From Candidatus Poseidoniales archaeon (GTDB lineage Archaea; Thermoplasmatota; Poseidoniia; Poseidoniales; Poseidoniaceae): a stretch of DNA of 20,281 bases. Location: NCBI GenBank assembly GCA_012959845.1, contig DUCL01000106.1:4310-24590 (forward strand), written 5' to 3'. Numbering within the stretch: the first letter of the stretch is position 1; every line of letters starts with the position of its first letter. The notes below the pieces were generated by a model. The model was not told where the DNA came from and made no database searches. It saw only the letters and a program-made list of their open reading frames with translations. The position numbers and the translations under genes are program-made. This document shows, piece after piece, positions 1 to 7,792 of the stretch.

Positions 1-1007
1 AGGCGGGATTTCCTTTCACCGAGTCGTTCTGAATGTCTTTCCTCTAATTGGCGAGCAATTTCAACACGTAACTCATCACGGCGCCTAGCAATTGCAAGTT
101 CAACATCTTCGCGCATGTTTTCTTCAAGTTCATTTGTTTCCTGGCGCAGACGTGCTTCCAGTTCCTCTTGTAATTGTTGAGCAATATCTTCTTCCAAACG
201 TAAACTACGACGTTCATACTCTGATTTGAGTCTAGCTTCTCTTTGCTTTAGGCGACCTCTAAGTTGTTGCTCAAGACGAGTTCTAATACCTCTGCGTAAT
301 TGTTCTTCTCTTTCTGCTAAACGGGCGATGTGTCCTTCTTCGAGACGATTGATTTCAGCACTTTCCATTTGTTTGAAACGTGTTTCCATTTCAATTTCAA
401 TATTGGCCTCGATTTCTCTAACCCTTCGTTGTAATTCTTGATTGTATTCAAGTGATAATCTCTCTTTTTGAATATCAAGACGGAGGCGATGTTCTTGTTG
501 CAACTGTACTTCAATGTTGGATTTTATCTGATCTTTATGTTCGCCAAGTCTTCTGTCTTGCTCTACTTCGATTTCTTCACGTAGCGATTCTAGTTGACGA
601 TTGAGCCGTAAATCAAGTTGTTTTCTCATCCGCCCTTCTTCTTTGGCCAATGATTCTCTCTCCATTTCGGCAAGTTCCTGCTCCATACCTTCTCGCATTT
701 CTTTCTCTAATGCGTCAAGGGTGAGTTCGTGACTAACTGCTAAATCTGTAGCAACAGCTTCTTTCATTGCTGTGATTCTTTCATCTATTGCCTGTTGACG
801 AAGACGTTTCTCTCTACGAATATCGGCTCGCAGCCTCTCTTCTTGACGGAAACGAGCACTAGTTAATGTCGCTTGGTCCAATGACATTGATTTACTGGAA
901 GTGAATTGAGATCTCAGTGATGATAATGATACTTCGTCAGACGCGTTATGCGCAAGAGGGTTGGATTCAACTACCTCAATTGTCTTGCTTTCGCTGACAC
1001 CCATCAT
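1..1007 (-). CDS. Highly charged coiled-coil protein (3' end outside window)
   Basis: Reading the minus strand from an ATG-ATG pair at 1007/1004 gives an open frame with no stop to the window edge, so at least 335 codons are present and the C-terminus is missing. The first ~50 residues are Ser/Thr-rich and non-repetitive (begins MMGVSESKTIEVVES). From about residue 55 onward the protein is almost entirely Glu, Arg, Gln, Leu, Lys and Ile, with very few Gly or Pro. This is typical of a long continuous alpha-helical coiled coil. No signal peptide, membrane segment or catalytic motif is visible. It lies 131 bp downstream of the PssA-like gene on the same strand, so it may be read through or have its own promoter (a weak TATA-like CTTTAACT lies on the minus strand near 1042-1049). 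I do not recognise the family. A filament-forming, scaffold or SMC-like structural role is possible but is inference. Confidence 0.85.
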   Translation of the reverse strand, partial: MMGVSESKTIEVVESNPLAHNASDEVSLSSLRSQFTSSKSMSLDQATLTSARFRQEERLRADIRREKRLRQQAIDERITAMKEAVATDLAVSHELTLDALEKEMREGMEQELAEMERESLAKEEGRMRKQLDLRLNRQLESLREEIEVEQDRRLGEHKDQIKSNIEVQLQQEHRLRLDIQKERLSLEYNQELQRRVREIEANIEIEMETRFKQMESAEINRLEEGHIARLAEREEQLRRGIRTRLEQQLRGRLKQREARLKSEYERRSLRLEEDIAQQLQEELEARLRQETNELEENMREDVELAIARRRDELRVEIARQLEERHSERLGERKSR

Positions 1008-1138
1008 ATCCCATCCAATCTCTCATCCTCGTCTCATCATAGTTAAAGAGCGCGACTATTAACACCCTTAGAAAGCCGTTTTTTGCAGGTAATTGCAAGT
1101 GGCCAAACAAGATTCTAAAACCAATAATTCGCATCCAT
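1008..1138. other. Intergenic gap, no gene seen
   Basis: This 131-bp gap separates the PssA-like gene from the coiled-coil gene. On the minus strand CTTTAACT around 1042-1049 could be a weak TATA element about 35-40 bp before the ATG at 1007. No strong Shine-Dalgarno site, hairpin or open frame is visible. Confidence 0.4.
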
Positions 1139-2038
1139 TTATTCTTCTGCGAGAATTAGATTTTCATCCTGCTTACTACTATTGACTATTTTTTCGCCTA
1201 TAATGATATATGACATTACCAATATTGCTGAAATAATAAACAGAATGAAAGAAATATTTAATCCAGCCATTTCATTACCGTGTTCAGATTTAGCAGTATG
1301 TTTCAAGGAATGTAATATTGCAATTAATAATACTATCAATTGCAAAAGACTTAGTTTCATAGGAAGGGCTCCTTTCAATTTTGACAACGGTTTATCAGAT
1401 ATCATTAATCCACCACTAATGAACATAATTGGTAACATCATAAAATCAAAGTATGGCTTTGCAGTTCCCTTTCCAAAGCAAATTGAACAATCCCAAGTTG
1501 TCAATTCCGGACCAAAACCTGTTGATGGTTGAATCCAAATAATTCCTGCAAAACTTAGCAATAATAACGCATTTGCTGGACTGGATAGGCCTACGAAATA
1601 ATTGAGGTCTGATGCTTCTTCATATTGAAAACGTGCTAATCTAAGCATCCCAGTTGCAATAATCCAACCACTAGCAACTGCCAAAGACATTGTCCAGAAT
1701 GGTGATGCTTCGCCCCAACGACCAAACATGACGAAAATCAATAATGCAGGGGCAACACAGAATGATATGCAATCCGACATTATGTCCAAAGAACCACCAA
1801 GTAATTTTCTTTTTGAATACTTTCTTGCGATAGGTCCATCGATAATATCTCCAATTACCGATGCTAGAATACAAAGCATTGCTAGCCAAATATAATGCGT
1901 CCTTAATCCACCTTGGTAATATGGTTGGTGTAAATCTTCAACTGCTAAAATAATGAATAATATTGCCGCTGTTCCAAGCAAGCCATTGCATAATGTGATG
2001 TAATCTGCAATTCCCATCATTCGGTATGTTGTCTTCAT
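1139..2038 (-). CDS. pssA: CDP-alcohol phosphatidyltransferase, PssA/archaetidylserine synthase-like
   Basis: A 299-residue multi-pass membrane protein. The CDP-alcohol phosphotransferase signature DxxDGxxARx8GxxxDxxxD is complete: D64, D67, G68, A71, R72, G81, D85, D89. The four Asp bind the metal and CDP. RLARF (132-136) and YFVGLSSPANA (147-157) resemble the CDP-diacylglycerol-serine transferase branch, so the likely reaction is transfer of CDP-archaeol to L-serine in the cytoplasmic membrane. Serine as acceptor is inferred; inositol or glycerol phosphate are alternatives. Roughly eight hydrophobic segments are visible. The second half carries an extra stretch with a Cys pair, CSIC (184-187), in a predicted inter-helix loop, which I do not know from the family. 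The ATG at 2038 follows GAGGTGA by 4 nt, and that Shine-Dalgarno site overlaps the stop of the upstream zinc-ribbon gene. This suggests translational coupling in the operon. Confidence 0.85.
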   Translation of the reverse strand: MKTTYRMMGIADYITLCNGLLGTAAILFIILAVEDLHQPYYQGGLRTHYIWLAMLCILASVIGDIIDGPIARKYSKRKLLGGSLDIMSDCISFCVAPALLIFVMFGRWGEASPFWTMSLAVASGWIIATGMLRLARFQYEEASDLNYFVGLSSPANALLLLSFAGIIWIQPSTGFGPELTTWDCSICFGKGTAKPYFDFMMLPIMFISGGLMISDKPLSKLKGALPMKLSLLQLIVLLIAILHSLKHTAKSEHGNEMAGLNISFILFIISAILVMSYIIIGEKIVNSSKQDENLILAEE

Positions 2039-2047
2039 GTACTCACC

Positions 2048-2440
2048 TCAAAATGTAACTTTGAATGATGTTGAACACGCAGGACAATCGATCTCTCTCT
2101 CACCTGGCCTTCTTTTCATCCGTAGGCGTCGCTCACAGCTAGGACAGGCGATTTCAACACGAGGTACATTTTTTGCGACTGTGAAATGAGTTGAACAAGA
2201 AGCGCATTTTAGATGAGCAGGCCTCTTATCAACCCCAACAACAAGAACTTTGGAACACTGTGGACAGCCTACCTTTTCATTGTTCCAATTGCGACGGGTT
2301 ACCGGATGTTCAACATTGACTTTTGCTGAACAAATTAAACAAGTCAATACACCCAAGTCCGAGGGTAATAATGAAGAGCATTTTGGGCAAGTTAATGGGG
2401 GTGGGGCAATCCTTGATTCAACTATCGCTTCTTCATCCAT
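2048..2440 (-). CDS. Triple zinc-ribbon protein of unknown function
   Basis: A 130-residue protein with six CxxC knuckles arranged as three zinc ribbons: C18/C21 with C34/C37, C59/C62 with C79/C82, and C99/C102 with C119/C122. Each ribbon has the CPxC...CxxC pattern of rubredoxin-like or MJ0042-like fingers. The N-terminus is a short acidic lead followed by IAPPPL. There is no membrane segment and no enzymatic motif. It lies 43 bp after the regulator gene and 9 bp before the PssA-like gene, whose ribosome-binding site overlaps its stop, so it is probably co-transcribed with the metal ATPase. A role in zinc buffering or nucleic-acid binding is possible; neither is shown. The ATG at 2440 is preceded by GGTGG 7 nt upstream. 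Confidence 0.85.
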   Translation of the reverse strand: MDEEAIVESRIAPPPLTCPKCSSLLPSDLGVLTCLICSAKVNVEHPVTRRNWNNEKVGCPQCSKVLVVGVDKRPAHLKCASCSTHFTVAKNVPRVEIACPSCERRLRMKRRPGEREIDCPACSTSFKVTF

Positions 2441-2483
2441 ACCTAAACCACCATGATGTGCTTCTTGATTATTATTGAATTAG

Positions 2484-3035
2484 TCATCGGCCTTTGCCAA
2501 TTAATGCGATTCCACCAGGAACAAAAGTAAATGGTAAGTCGAGTTCGATTCCGTAATCACTTGCTAATGCCTCAAGCATTTTCTTTGCGCCGATTTGCTC
2601 ACGAGAGCCATCCAAATTGACAATATGAATGTCTCTTCCTTGGGAAATCGCAGTCGCCAATGACTCTGGAAGTCCGGTTGTATCTATCGCACTAGCAGAA
2701 ACGGCGAGCGCTGGTTGAGCTTGGGCTTCTTCACTTCCACCAACCAGTCCTGGCAATGCCACACGTTGAGTGATTTTCCACCAACGCGACCGGCCTACAT
2801 CTCTATGATTTTCAACTAATCCGAGCGATGCGAGTTTCTTTAGATGGTGATACAAATTATACCTATCAACACTTACTGCGGCTTGAAGTTGAACTGTACT
2901 CATCTCTTCAACTGCCATCAGTGTGGAATACAAATTTCGCCGTGTCGGGTGTACTAGTGCGGTGGTCACTGGGTCTGCGTGTAGTCGTGCCAATGTCTCA
3001 CCAAGTTGGAAGAGTTGCACTTTAGGTATGAACAT
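2484..3035 (-). CDS. Winged-helix (ArsR-like) transcriptional regulator
   Basis: A 183-residue protein from the ATG at 3035. The longer frame from TTG at 3050 adds five residues and would overlap the ATPase stop as TTGA. I prefer the ATG because no Shine-Dalgarno site favours the TTG. The first ~95 residues form a helix-turn-helix region: HPTRRNLYSTL, then STVQLQAAVSVDRYNLYHHL and LASLGLVENHRDVGRSRWW, which is the recognition helix and wing pattern of ArsR/MarR-type repressors. A low-complexity Ala/Ser linker joins it to a compact C-terminal domain of about 65 residues that I do not recognise. There is no cysteine in the whole protein, so a classical CxC metal-thiolate sensor is excluded; only His/Asp/Glu ligands would be available. 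Its place directly after the metal ATPase suggests it regulates that operon, which is inference. Confidence 0.8.
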   Translation of the reverse strand: MFIPKVQLFQLGETLARLHADPVTTALVHPTRRNLYSTLMAVEEMSTVQLQAAVSVDRYNLYHHLKKLASLGLVENHRDVGRSRWWKITQRVALPGLVGGSEEAQAQPALAVSASAIDTTGLPESLATAISQGRDIHIVNLDGSREQIGAKKMLEALASDYGIELDLPFTFVPGGIALIGKGR

Positions 3036-3046
3036 ATCGCGTGATT

Positions 3047-5776
3047 TCAATTTGAACGGTATTTCAATAATAATGCTTCAAATGATAATCTAGTATCAAA
3101 ATATAGTGACTTGAAAGTTTCTGATAGCAATTTCAATGCTCCAGAATTGCCAGCCAACCTTGCGCCATTCAATATTACGAGTATTACTGATGCTTCATGA
3201 ATCAATACACCAACCCATAATTGGTCATACATGCCATTGATTACCGCAAATACCAAAATGATTGTTATCGCTACCGAAAATACCAGATTTGCAATTAATA
3301 TTCGTTGTGCCTTTCTTGCTAAATCAATTAATTCACACAACATACTCGGGTCCTCGGCTGGAATCAATACATCTGCAGCATCTAAATTCACCGTTTCCCC
3401 ACATCCAACCGCAACTCCGACATCTGAAACTGCTAATGCCGCGGCATCATTGAATCCATCACCAACCATCATTGTAATGTGAGTTTTACTTCTTCCCCTC
3501 ACCCACTTTACCTTATCTTCGGGACTCAAGTTTCCATGTGCAGCATTTTCCGGTATGCCAACATGCTTAGCAAATTTCGTGACCGCTGCTTGAGAATCTC
3601 CGCTGAGGATTTCAACATTGATCCTACGCTGATATAATTGTGGAATCAATTTTTCCGACCCTTCTCGTGTATCGTCATGAATAAATGTAAATAATGCAAT
3701 TGGGATTTCTTCTTTGCATAGAATGCTCGCACCATGACCCAATTTGTTAGCCTCATCGAGTCCGCTTTGAATCTCTGGAGGAATTTCTATACCTAATTTG
3801 GACAACCTATCGGGGCGAGTCAAAGAGACTTGCTTTCCGGAACTTACTCCGATTACGCCAGCCTCAATATCACTATGCCCATTGATTGGGCTTGGTTTGT
3901 ATCCCTCATCAGTTGCTAACTCCATTATTGCAAGGGCATATGGATGATTGGAGCGAGCCTCTAAACCTGCGGCGATTTTTATTGCCGAATCTCGGCGTTT
4001 ACCTTTTGCAGTAATTACTTGGCCGATTTTTGGTTTTCCTGAAGTTAGCGTACCGGTCTTATCCAATAGAACATGGTTGACTTTGCTCAACCTTTCCAAA
4101 ACGCTTCCTCCGCGTGCAATCACTCCCAAATGAGCCGCATTTGCTAATGCTGCAGCGTGTGGAACTGGTGTTGCCAATAATAGAGCACAAGGGCAAGATA
4201 CAACCCATAATAGAAGAATGATTTTCCAATTATCTGGGAACATCAAATACCAAACTGCAAACGCACCGAACAATACTGTTGGTACCCAAATTGCAGTGAA
4301 TTTCTCAATACCACTTTGAATCCGTGGCGGTTCTTCCCTAAAGGTATGAACTGCTTCTATCAGCCCAGATAAGCGAGTATTATCTCCAACTGCTGTCACA
4401 TTGATGACCACTGGCCCTTTTGCAAGAATCAATCCTGCTTGAATCTCTTCACCTTTAGAAACCTCAACAGGAACGGATTCGCCGGTTAGTGGCGCTTTAT
4501 CCAAAGAGCCGATTCCATCAAGAATTGTTCCATCACAAGGAATTAATTCTCCACTTCTAATCTCTACTTGGTCGCCGACTCGAATCAAATCAATTGGAAC
4601 AACTTCTATCCCTTCGCCCTCATCTTGACATGTTGCGAGTGGCCCAGTTGCAGGGGAGAGTTCTATTGTTGAAGGAGCCATTTGTAATGATAGGCCACTC
4701 ATTTTCATCGCTTGGTTAATTCCTTGTTGATTGAGTAACCTATCACCGGATAATCTTCTTGCTGTGCGAGGCAATCTATCCAATCCACCTTGCATCGCCT
4801 CTCTTGCTTTGACGAGTGCATCACCTTCTAAGTGGGCTGTAAAGGCTACTAATATTGCAACGATTAGAGCTTCTTCCCACATTCCTAAGATTCCCGCACC
4901 AATAACTGCCAAACTGGTGAGTACTTGGAATCCGAGTTGACGATTTCTAATACTTGCAATCGCTTCCTTAAACATCTGTAATCCACCTAATACCAAACCT
5001 GGTATTGCGATTAATGCAATTAACGTAGGTGATAATGAAAAAAACTCTGCAATGAAAACTATCAATAAGATTGGTAGCGCCAAACCGCCTCCAATCAATC
5101 TCCATTGATCAGGGCGAATTCTAGCACTTTTTGCTTCAACATATTTTGGCGCAGCCCCCAATATTGTGTCTAATGATGCGTCTCTTGCTTCGATTAATTG
5201 TATTGGTGCTTCACTGACGATTTGTACTAATATACGATTATCAGAATCAATCTCACAATCAAGGATTCCTGGCTGTAAGCGAATTACCTTCTCCAGTTTC
5301 TTTACCTCTACACCATTTCTCCTTGCAACACCACTTGCACTGATTCCAACTAGTTGGTGATGCTCTACATCAGGAGCATGGCCAAGAGAACGAAGAATAG
5401 ATGAAATTTGTGAAATTGAGCCATCAGCCAAATCAACAGTTGCTCTTACTTCACCTGCAGTTGCTGAAACAATTGATTTTTTGACTTGGGGGAGATAGGA
5501 TATTGCCCTCATTGCCTTTGCTGCACAATCTGGGCAATCCATCCCAAGTAGTGGCCAAGCGACATCATAAACGCCACCGGATTGTGTTATTACTTCTGTA
5601 TCAATTATCTCACCATCAAAAATTTCTTCCTCAGGAGTTTGTTCTGCGCTTTCAATGATTGTAGGTTTTTCTTTAGTGGCCTTTTTTGGTTTAGAAAACC
5701 TTGGTTTTTTCTCCACAATTGGCTGGCCATCGTCTTCGATGGAAAGGAAAACTTCACCATCACCGTCTCCGACCAT
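3047..5776 (-). CDS. P1B-type heavy-metal-translocating ATPase
   Basis: A 909-residue metal pump from the ATG at 5776 (GTG at 5782 would add two residues). Order of parts: a Lys/Glu-rich N-terminal extension (1-68); an HMA metal-binding domain with GMDCPDC (78-84); a second HMA-like fold (about 140-190) lacking CxxC; membrane helices; actuator domain with TGES (431-434); the membrane motif CPC (528-530); phosphorylation site DKTGT (D572); nucleotide-binding HP (611-612); hinge GDGFND (772-777); and HEAS (860-863) in the last helices. It should couple ATP hydrolysis to export of a soft or transition metal across the cytoplasmic membrane. CPC suits Cu or Zn/Cd pumps, while HEx(S/T) near the C-terminus recalls the P1B-4 class, so specificity is unclear. 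About 45 extra residues (346-390) interrupt the usual entry to the actuator domain. It is first in the operon and its stop abuts the regulator. Confidence 0.95.
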   Translation of the reverse strand: MVGDGDGEVFLSIEDDGQPIVEKKPRFSKPKKATKEKPTIIESAEQTPEEEIFDGEIIDTEVITQSGGVYDVAWPLLGMDCPDCAAKAMRAISYLPQVKKSIVSATAGEVRATVDLADGSISQISSILRSLGHAPDVEHHQLVGISASGVARRNGVEVKKLEKVIRLQPGILDCEIDSDNRILVQIVSEAPIQLIEARDASLDTILGAAPKYVEAKSARIRPDQWRLIGGGLALPILLIVFIAEFFSLSPTLIALIAIPGLVLGGLQMFKEAIASIRNRQLGFQVLTSLAVIGAGILGMWEEALIVAILVAFTAHLEGDALVKAREAMQGGLDRLPRTARRLSGDRLLNQQGINQAMKMSGLSLQMAPSTIELSPATGPLATCQDEGEGIEVVPIDLIRVGDQVEIRSGELIPCDGTILDGIGSLDKAPLTGESVPVEVSKGEEIQAGLILAKGPVVINVTAVGDNTRLSGLIEAVHTFREEPPRIQSGIEKFTAIWVPTVLFGAFAVWYLMFPDNWKIILLLWVVSCPCALLLATPVPHAAALANAAHLGVIARGGSVLERLSKVNHVLLDKTGTLTSGKPKIGQVITAKGKRRDSAIKIAAGLEARSNHPYALAIMELATDEGYKPSPINGHSDIEAGVIGVSSGKQVSLTRPDRLSKLGIEIPPEIQSGLDEANKLGHGASILCKEEIPIALFTFIHDDTREGSEKLIPQLYQRRINVEILSGDSQAAVTKFAKHVGIPENAAHGNLSPEDKVKWVRGRSKTHITMMVGDGFNDAAALAVSDVGVAVGCGETVNLDAADVLIPAEDPSMLCELIDLARKAQRILIANLVFSVAITIILVFAVINGMYDQLWVGVLIHEASVILVILNGARLAGNSGALKLLSETFKSLYFDTRLSFEALLLKYRSN

Positions 5777-5883
5777 ATACACTGCTCTGGCTCAGTGGAT
5801 TTGAAGGCTATTATTCAATTCCATAACAACCAATCAAAAAATATCGTCATTGTGTAACTAGTAATGTCTCTTTGCCAAAGTTG
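5777..5883. promoter_or_regulatory. Divergent promoter region: metal ATPase operon / HAD phosphatase
   Basis: This 107-bp gap separates two divergently read genes. On the plus strand AAAAAATAT (5836-5844) is a TATA-like element whose expected start site, about 25 bp on, falls near 5866, close to the phosphatase start codons. On the minus strand AATTGAATAA (5820-5811) is a TATA-like element predicting a start near 5787, just before the ATPase GTG/ATG. Both genes would then have very short or no leaders. No clear operator palindrome for the operon's own regulator was seen. Confidence 0.45.
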
Positions 5884-6627
5884 ATGAAAACAAGGCTATT
5901 GCCTAGTAATATGCAGTGGCTTCCAGAGGATTGGAGACCGAAAATTGTCGCCGTTGATATTGATGGAACACTTACCGATGATAAGAAGAGAATCAATACT
6001 GAAGCAATACTCGCATTACAGCGACTTGAAGATGCGGGAATACCTGTTATTCTCGCAACCGGAAATGTAAGAGCAATCACATATGGTTTGTGGAGGTTTT
6101 TACGACTTAGTGGACCGATTTGTTGCGAGAATGGAGGTGTTCTATGGCACCCTGACTGGCCTGAGGTTGTGATGAGAGCAAATGGAGATGAGGCTAAGCA
6201 AGCAGCACAATGGCTCGCCCAAGAAATTCCAAATCTAAATTCACAAGGAATAGAAAGCAATGCCTGGAGAGAAAGCGAATGGTGCTTATTCCCTTCTGAA
6301 GACTTGCAATTGATAAAACAAAAGATCTCAGAGAGTAAGTGGTCGCACCTAAATGTGATTCGCACTGGCTTTGCAATTCATTTAATGTCTCCAGACCTAT
6401 CAAAAGGCAAGGGTATTGAGGTCATTTTGGATAGAATGAATTTATCGCCTCAAGATTTGTTATGTGTCGGTGATGCTCCAAATGATTTGTCAATGTTTGA
6501 ACTGGCTAATTGGTCGATAGCAGTCGGGGGTTCCTTTCAAGAAATTCAAAATGCTGCTAATGTGATTTCGCCATATCCACATGGCGACACATTTCAACCT
6601 CTAGTAGATGCAATACTCAATGAATAA
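5884..6627 (+). CDS. pgp: HAD phosphatase, TA0175-type phosphoglycolate phosphatase
   Basis: A 247-residue HAD-superfamily IIB (Cof-like) hydrolase. Motif I DIDGT has the nucleophile D25 and general acid D27; motif II is LATGN; motif III is the Lys in SKGKG (about 174-178); motif IV GDAPND (196-201) binds magnesium. ENGG in the N-terminal half and the small cap between motifs II and III match archaeal phosphoglycolate phosphatases such as the Thermoplasma TA0175 protein. Hence the likely role is cytoplasmic removal of 2-phosphoglycolate or related sugar phosphates. Substrate choice is family knowledge, not visible here. I chose ATG 5884. TTG 5872 would add four residues and ATG 5911 would remove nine, still before motif I. 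The gene is divergent from the metal ATPase and is followed by the SDR gene after 63 bp. Confidence 0.88.
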   Translation: MKTRLLPSNMQWLPEDWRPKIVAVDIDGTLTDDKKRINTEAILALQRLEDAGIPVILATGNVRAITYGLWRFLRLSGPICCENGGVLWHPDWPEVVMRANGDEAKQAAQWLAQEIPNLNSQGIESNAWRESEWCLFPSEDLQLIKQKISESKWSHLNVIRTGFAIHLMSPDLSKGKGIEVILDRMNLSPQDLLCVGDAPNDLSMFELANWSIAVGGSFQEIQNAANVISPYPHGDTFQPLVDAILNE

Positions 6628-6654
6628 TCATTGGTGACGAGATTATCTTTCCTA

Positions 6655-6690
6655 AGAGTGTTTATTGAATACGGCCTAATAGCAGAAAGT
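6655..6690 (+). promoter_or_regulatory. Promoter of the SDR gene (TATA-like, leaderless spacing)
   Basis: TTTATTGAATA at 6661-6671 lies about 25 bp before the ATG at 6691. This is the spacing expected when an archaeal transcript starts at or next to the start codon. There is no Shine-Dalgarno site in front of the ATG. The element decides against the longer frame that would begin at TTG 6631, because that start would lie upstream of transcription. Confidence 0.5.
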
Positions 6691-7626
6691 ATGGAACAAC
6701 AATTGCATGTTGTAACAGGTGCATTTGGTTATACTGGGAGATGGATTGCTCATCAACTATTGGAAAAAGGAGTTAAGGTTAGAACTCTGACTAATGCAGT
6801 GGGTAGAGAAGACCCCTTTGATGGCAAAGTCGAAGTTCATTCATTAGACTTTGACAATAAAGAAGCATTGGTTGAATCGCTACGCGGTGCAGAAGTATTG
6901 TACAATACCTATTGGGTAAGATATAATCACCCCAAGAAAAACTTTGAGCATCATATCGCTGTGGCCAATTGTAGGAAATTGTTCGAAGCGGCCGCAGAAG
7001 CAGGGGTCAAAAGAATCATTCAGTTCTCGGTGGCTCATCCAGAAAAGGCACCGGATTGGACATATTTTAGAGGTAAGGTAGCGGTTGAAAAAATCCTCAA
7101 TCAATCAGACTACAGTTTTGCTATTCTTCGCCCAACAGTATTATTTGGCGGGGGAAGAAATGTTTTGATTAACAATCTTGCATGGATGTTGCGCAAATTC
7201 CCAGTGTTCGGAGTTTTTGGAATGGGTAATTATCCGATTCAACCTGTCCATGTAAAGGATGTTGCAAGAGTGGCAATAGAGCAAGGTGAAAAACGAGAAA
7301 ATGTAACAATAGATGTCACTGGACCAGAGATTTTCCGTTACAAAGACTACATCAAATTGATGGCCAAATCAATGGGCTTGCGACGCTTGATTTTACCCAT
7401 GCCATCACTAGTAGGGTGGTTATTTGGAAGATTAATGGGTATTTATTTACAGGACATGGTACTCACAATGGCAGAGATTCGTGGGCTGAAAAAAGGGCTG
7501 ATGTCTTCTGATGAAACTCCGTTAGGACGCTACAAGTTTTCACAATGGATTGCTGAGAACGGGCATACATTAGGCAAGAGATATCAAAACGATTTGAAAG
7601 AACGAAAATACCGTTCTCCTAAGTAG
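6691..7626 (+). CDS. Atypical short-chain dehydrogenase/NAD(P)-dependent epimerase family protein
   Basis: A 311-residue Rossmann-fold protein from the ATG at 6691. The dinucleotide-binding loop TGAFGYTG (9-16) follows the first strand directly, as is usual for this family when the start is right. SDR-type catalytic candidates are S113 (in QFSV) and Y125 with K129 (YFRGK, the YxxxK motif). RPTVLFG (147-153) follows and matches the extended/atypical SDR pattern. The region QPVHVKDVARVAIE is shared with NDUFA9-like and NmrA-like atypical SDRs. The substrate is unknown; sugar-nucleotide epimerase, quinone-linked or isoprenoid-modifying roles cannot be told apart here. No membrane anchor is evident, although a hydrophobic patch near LPMPSLVGWLFGRLMG could sit on a membrane. 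It shares strand with the phosphatase but appears to have its own promoter. Confidence 0.85.
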   Translation: MEQQLHVVTGAFGYTGRWIAHQLLEKGVKVRTLTNAVGREDPFDGKVEVHSLDFDNKEALVESLRGAEVLYNTYWVRYNHPKKNFEHHIAVANCRKLFEAAAEAGVKRIIQFSVAHPEKAPDWTYFRGKVAVEKILNQSDYSFAILRPTVLFGGGRNVLINNLAWMLRKFPVFGVFGMGNYPIQPVHVKDVARVAIEQGEKRENVTIDVTGPEIFRYKDYIKLMAKSMGLRRLILPMPSLVGWLFGRLMGIYLQDMVLTMAEIRGLKKGLMSSDETPLGRYKFSQWIAENGHTLGKRYQNDLKERKYRSPK

Positions 7627-7649
7627 AACACACCTGAAAAATTCATCTC

Positions 7650-7666
7650 TAAAAACGGCGTTTTTA
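7650..7666. terminator. Bidirectional terminator-like hairpin
   Basis: TAAAAAC-GGC-GTTTTTA is a perfect 7-bp inverted repeat with a 3-nt loop. It ends in a T-run on both strands. It lies 24 bp after the SDR stop codon on the plus strand and downstream of tRNA-Leu on the minus strand, so it could end transcription from both sides. Archaeal termination depends mainly on T-runs, so the hairpin itself may be incidental. Confidence 0.5.
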
Positions 7667-7701
7667 CTCATACTTAGTGTGCTTTCAGTGTAGCGGTTTT
7701 A

Positions 7702-7792
7702 GGGGTGGTGCCTTAGCGGAAATTTGAACATTGCTTTGAACGGTTGTATTGATTTATGATGTTCAGTTCAAAGCTGTTCAAATCCTACCTTC
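7702..7792. repeat. Long imperfect inverted repeat (possible structured RNA)
   Basis: ATTTGAACA (7722-7730) and GCTTTGAAC (7733-7741) pair exactly with TGTTCAAAT (7775-7783) and GTTCAAAGC (7766-7774). This is 18 base pairs with one 2-nt bulge and a 24-nt loop. Beyond a 13-nt internal loop, 7702-7708 can also pair with 7785-7791, allowing G-U. The element lies between two convergent transcription units, with no open frame of note. It could be a small RNA or part of a termination or processing signal. I cannot assign a strand or a known RNA family. Confidence 0.6.

Noticed and set aside
226..441. Plus-strand open frame of 71 codons opposite the coiled-coil gene
   Set aside because: Its composition is the Ser/Leu/Arg-rich mirror expected from the complement of Glu/Arg codons, and the minus-strand frame is open throughout.
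7751..7765. C/D-box small RNA (TATGATG resembles box C)
   Set aside because: No matching D box (CTGA) lies at a suitable distance on the same strand and there is no C'/D' pair.
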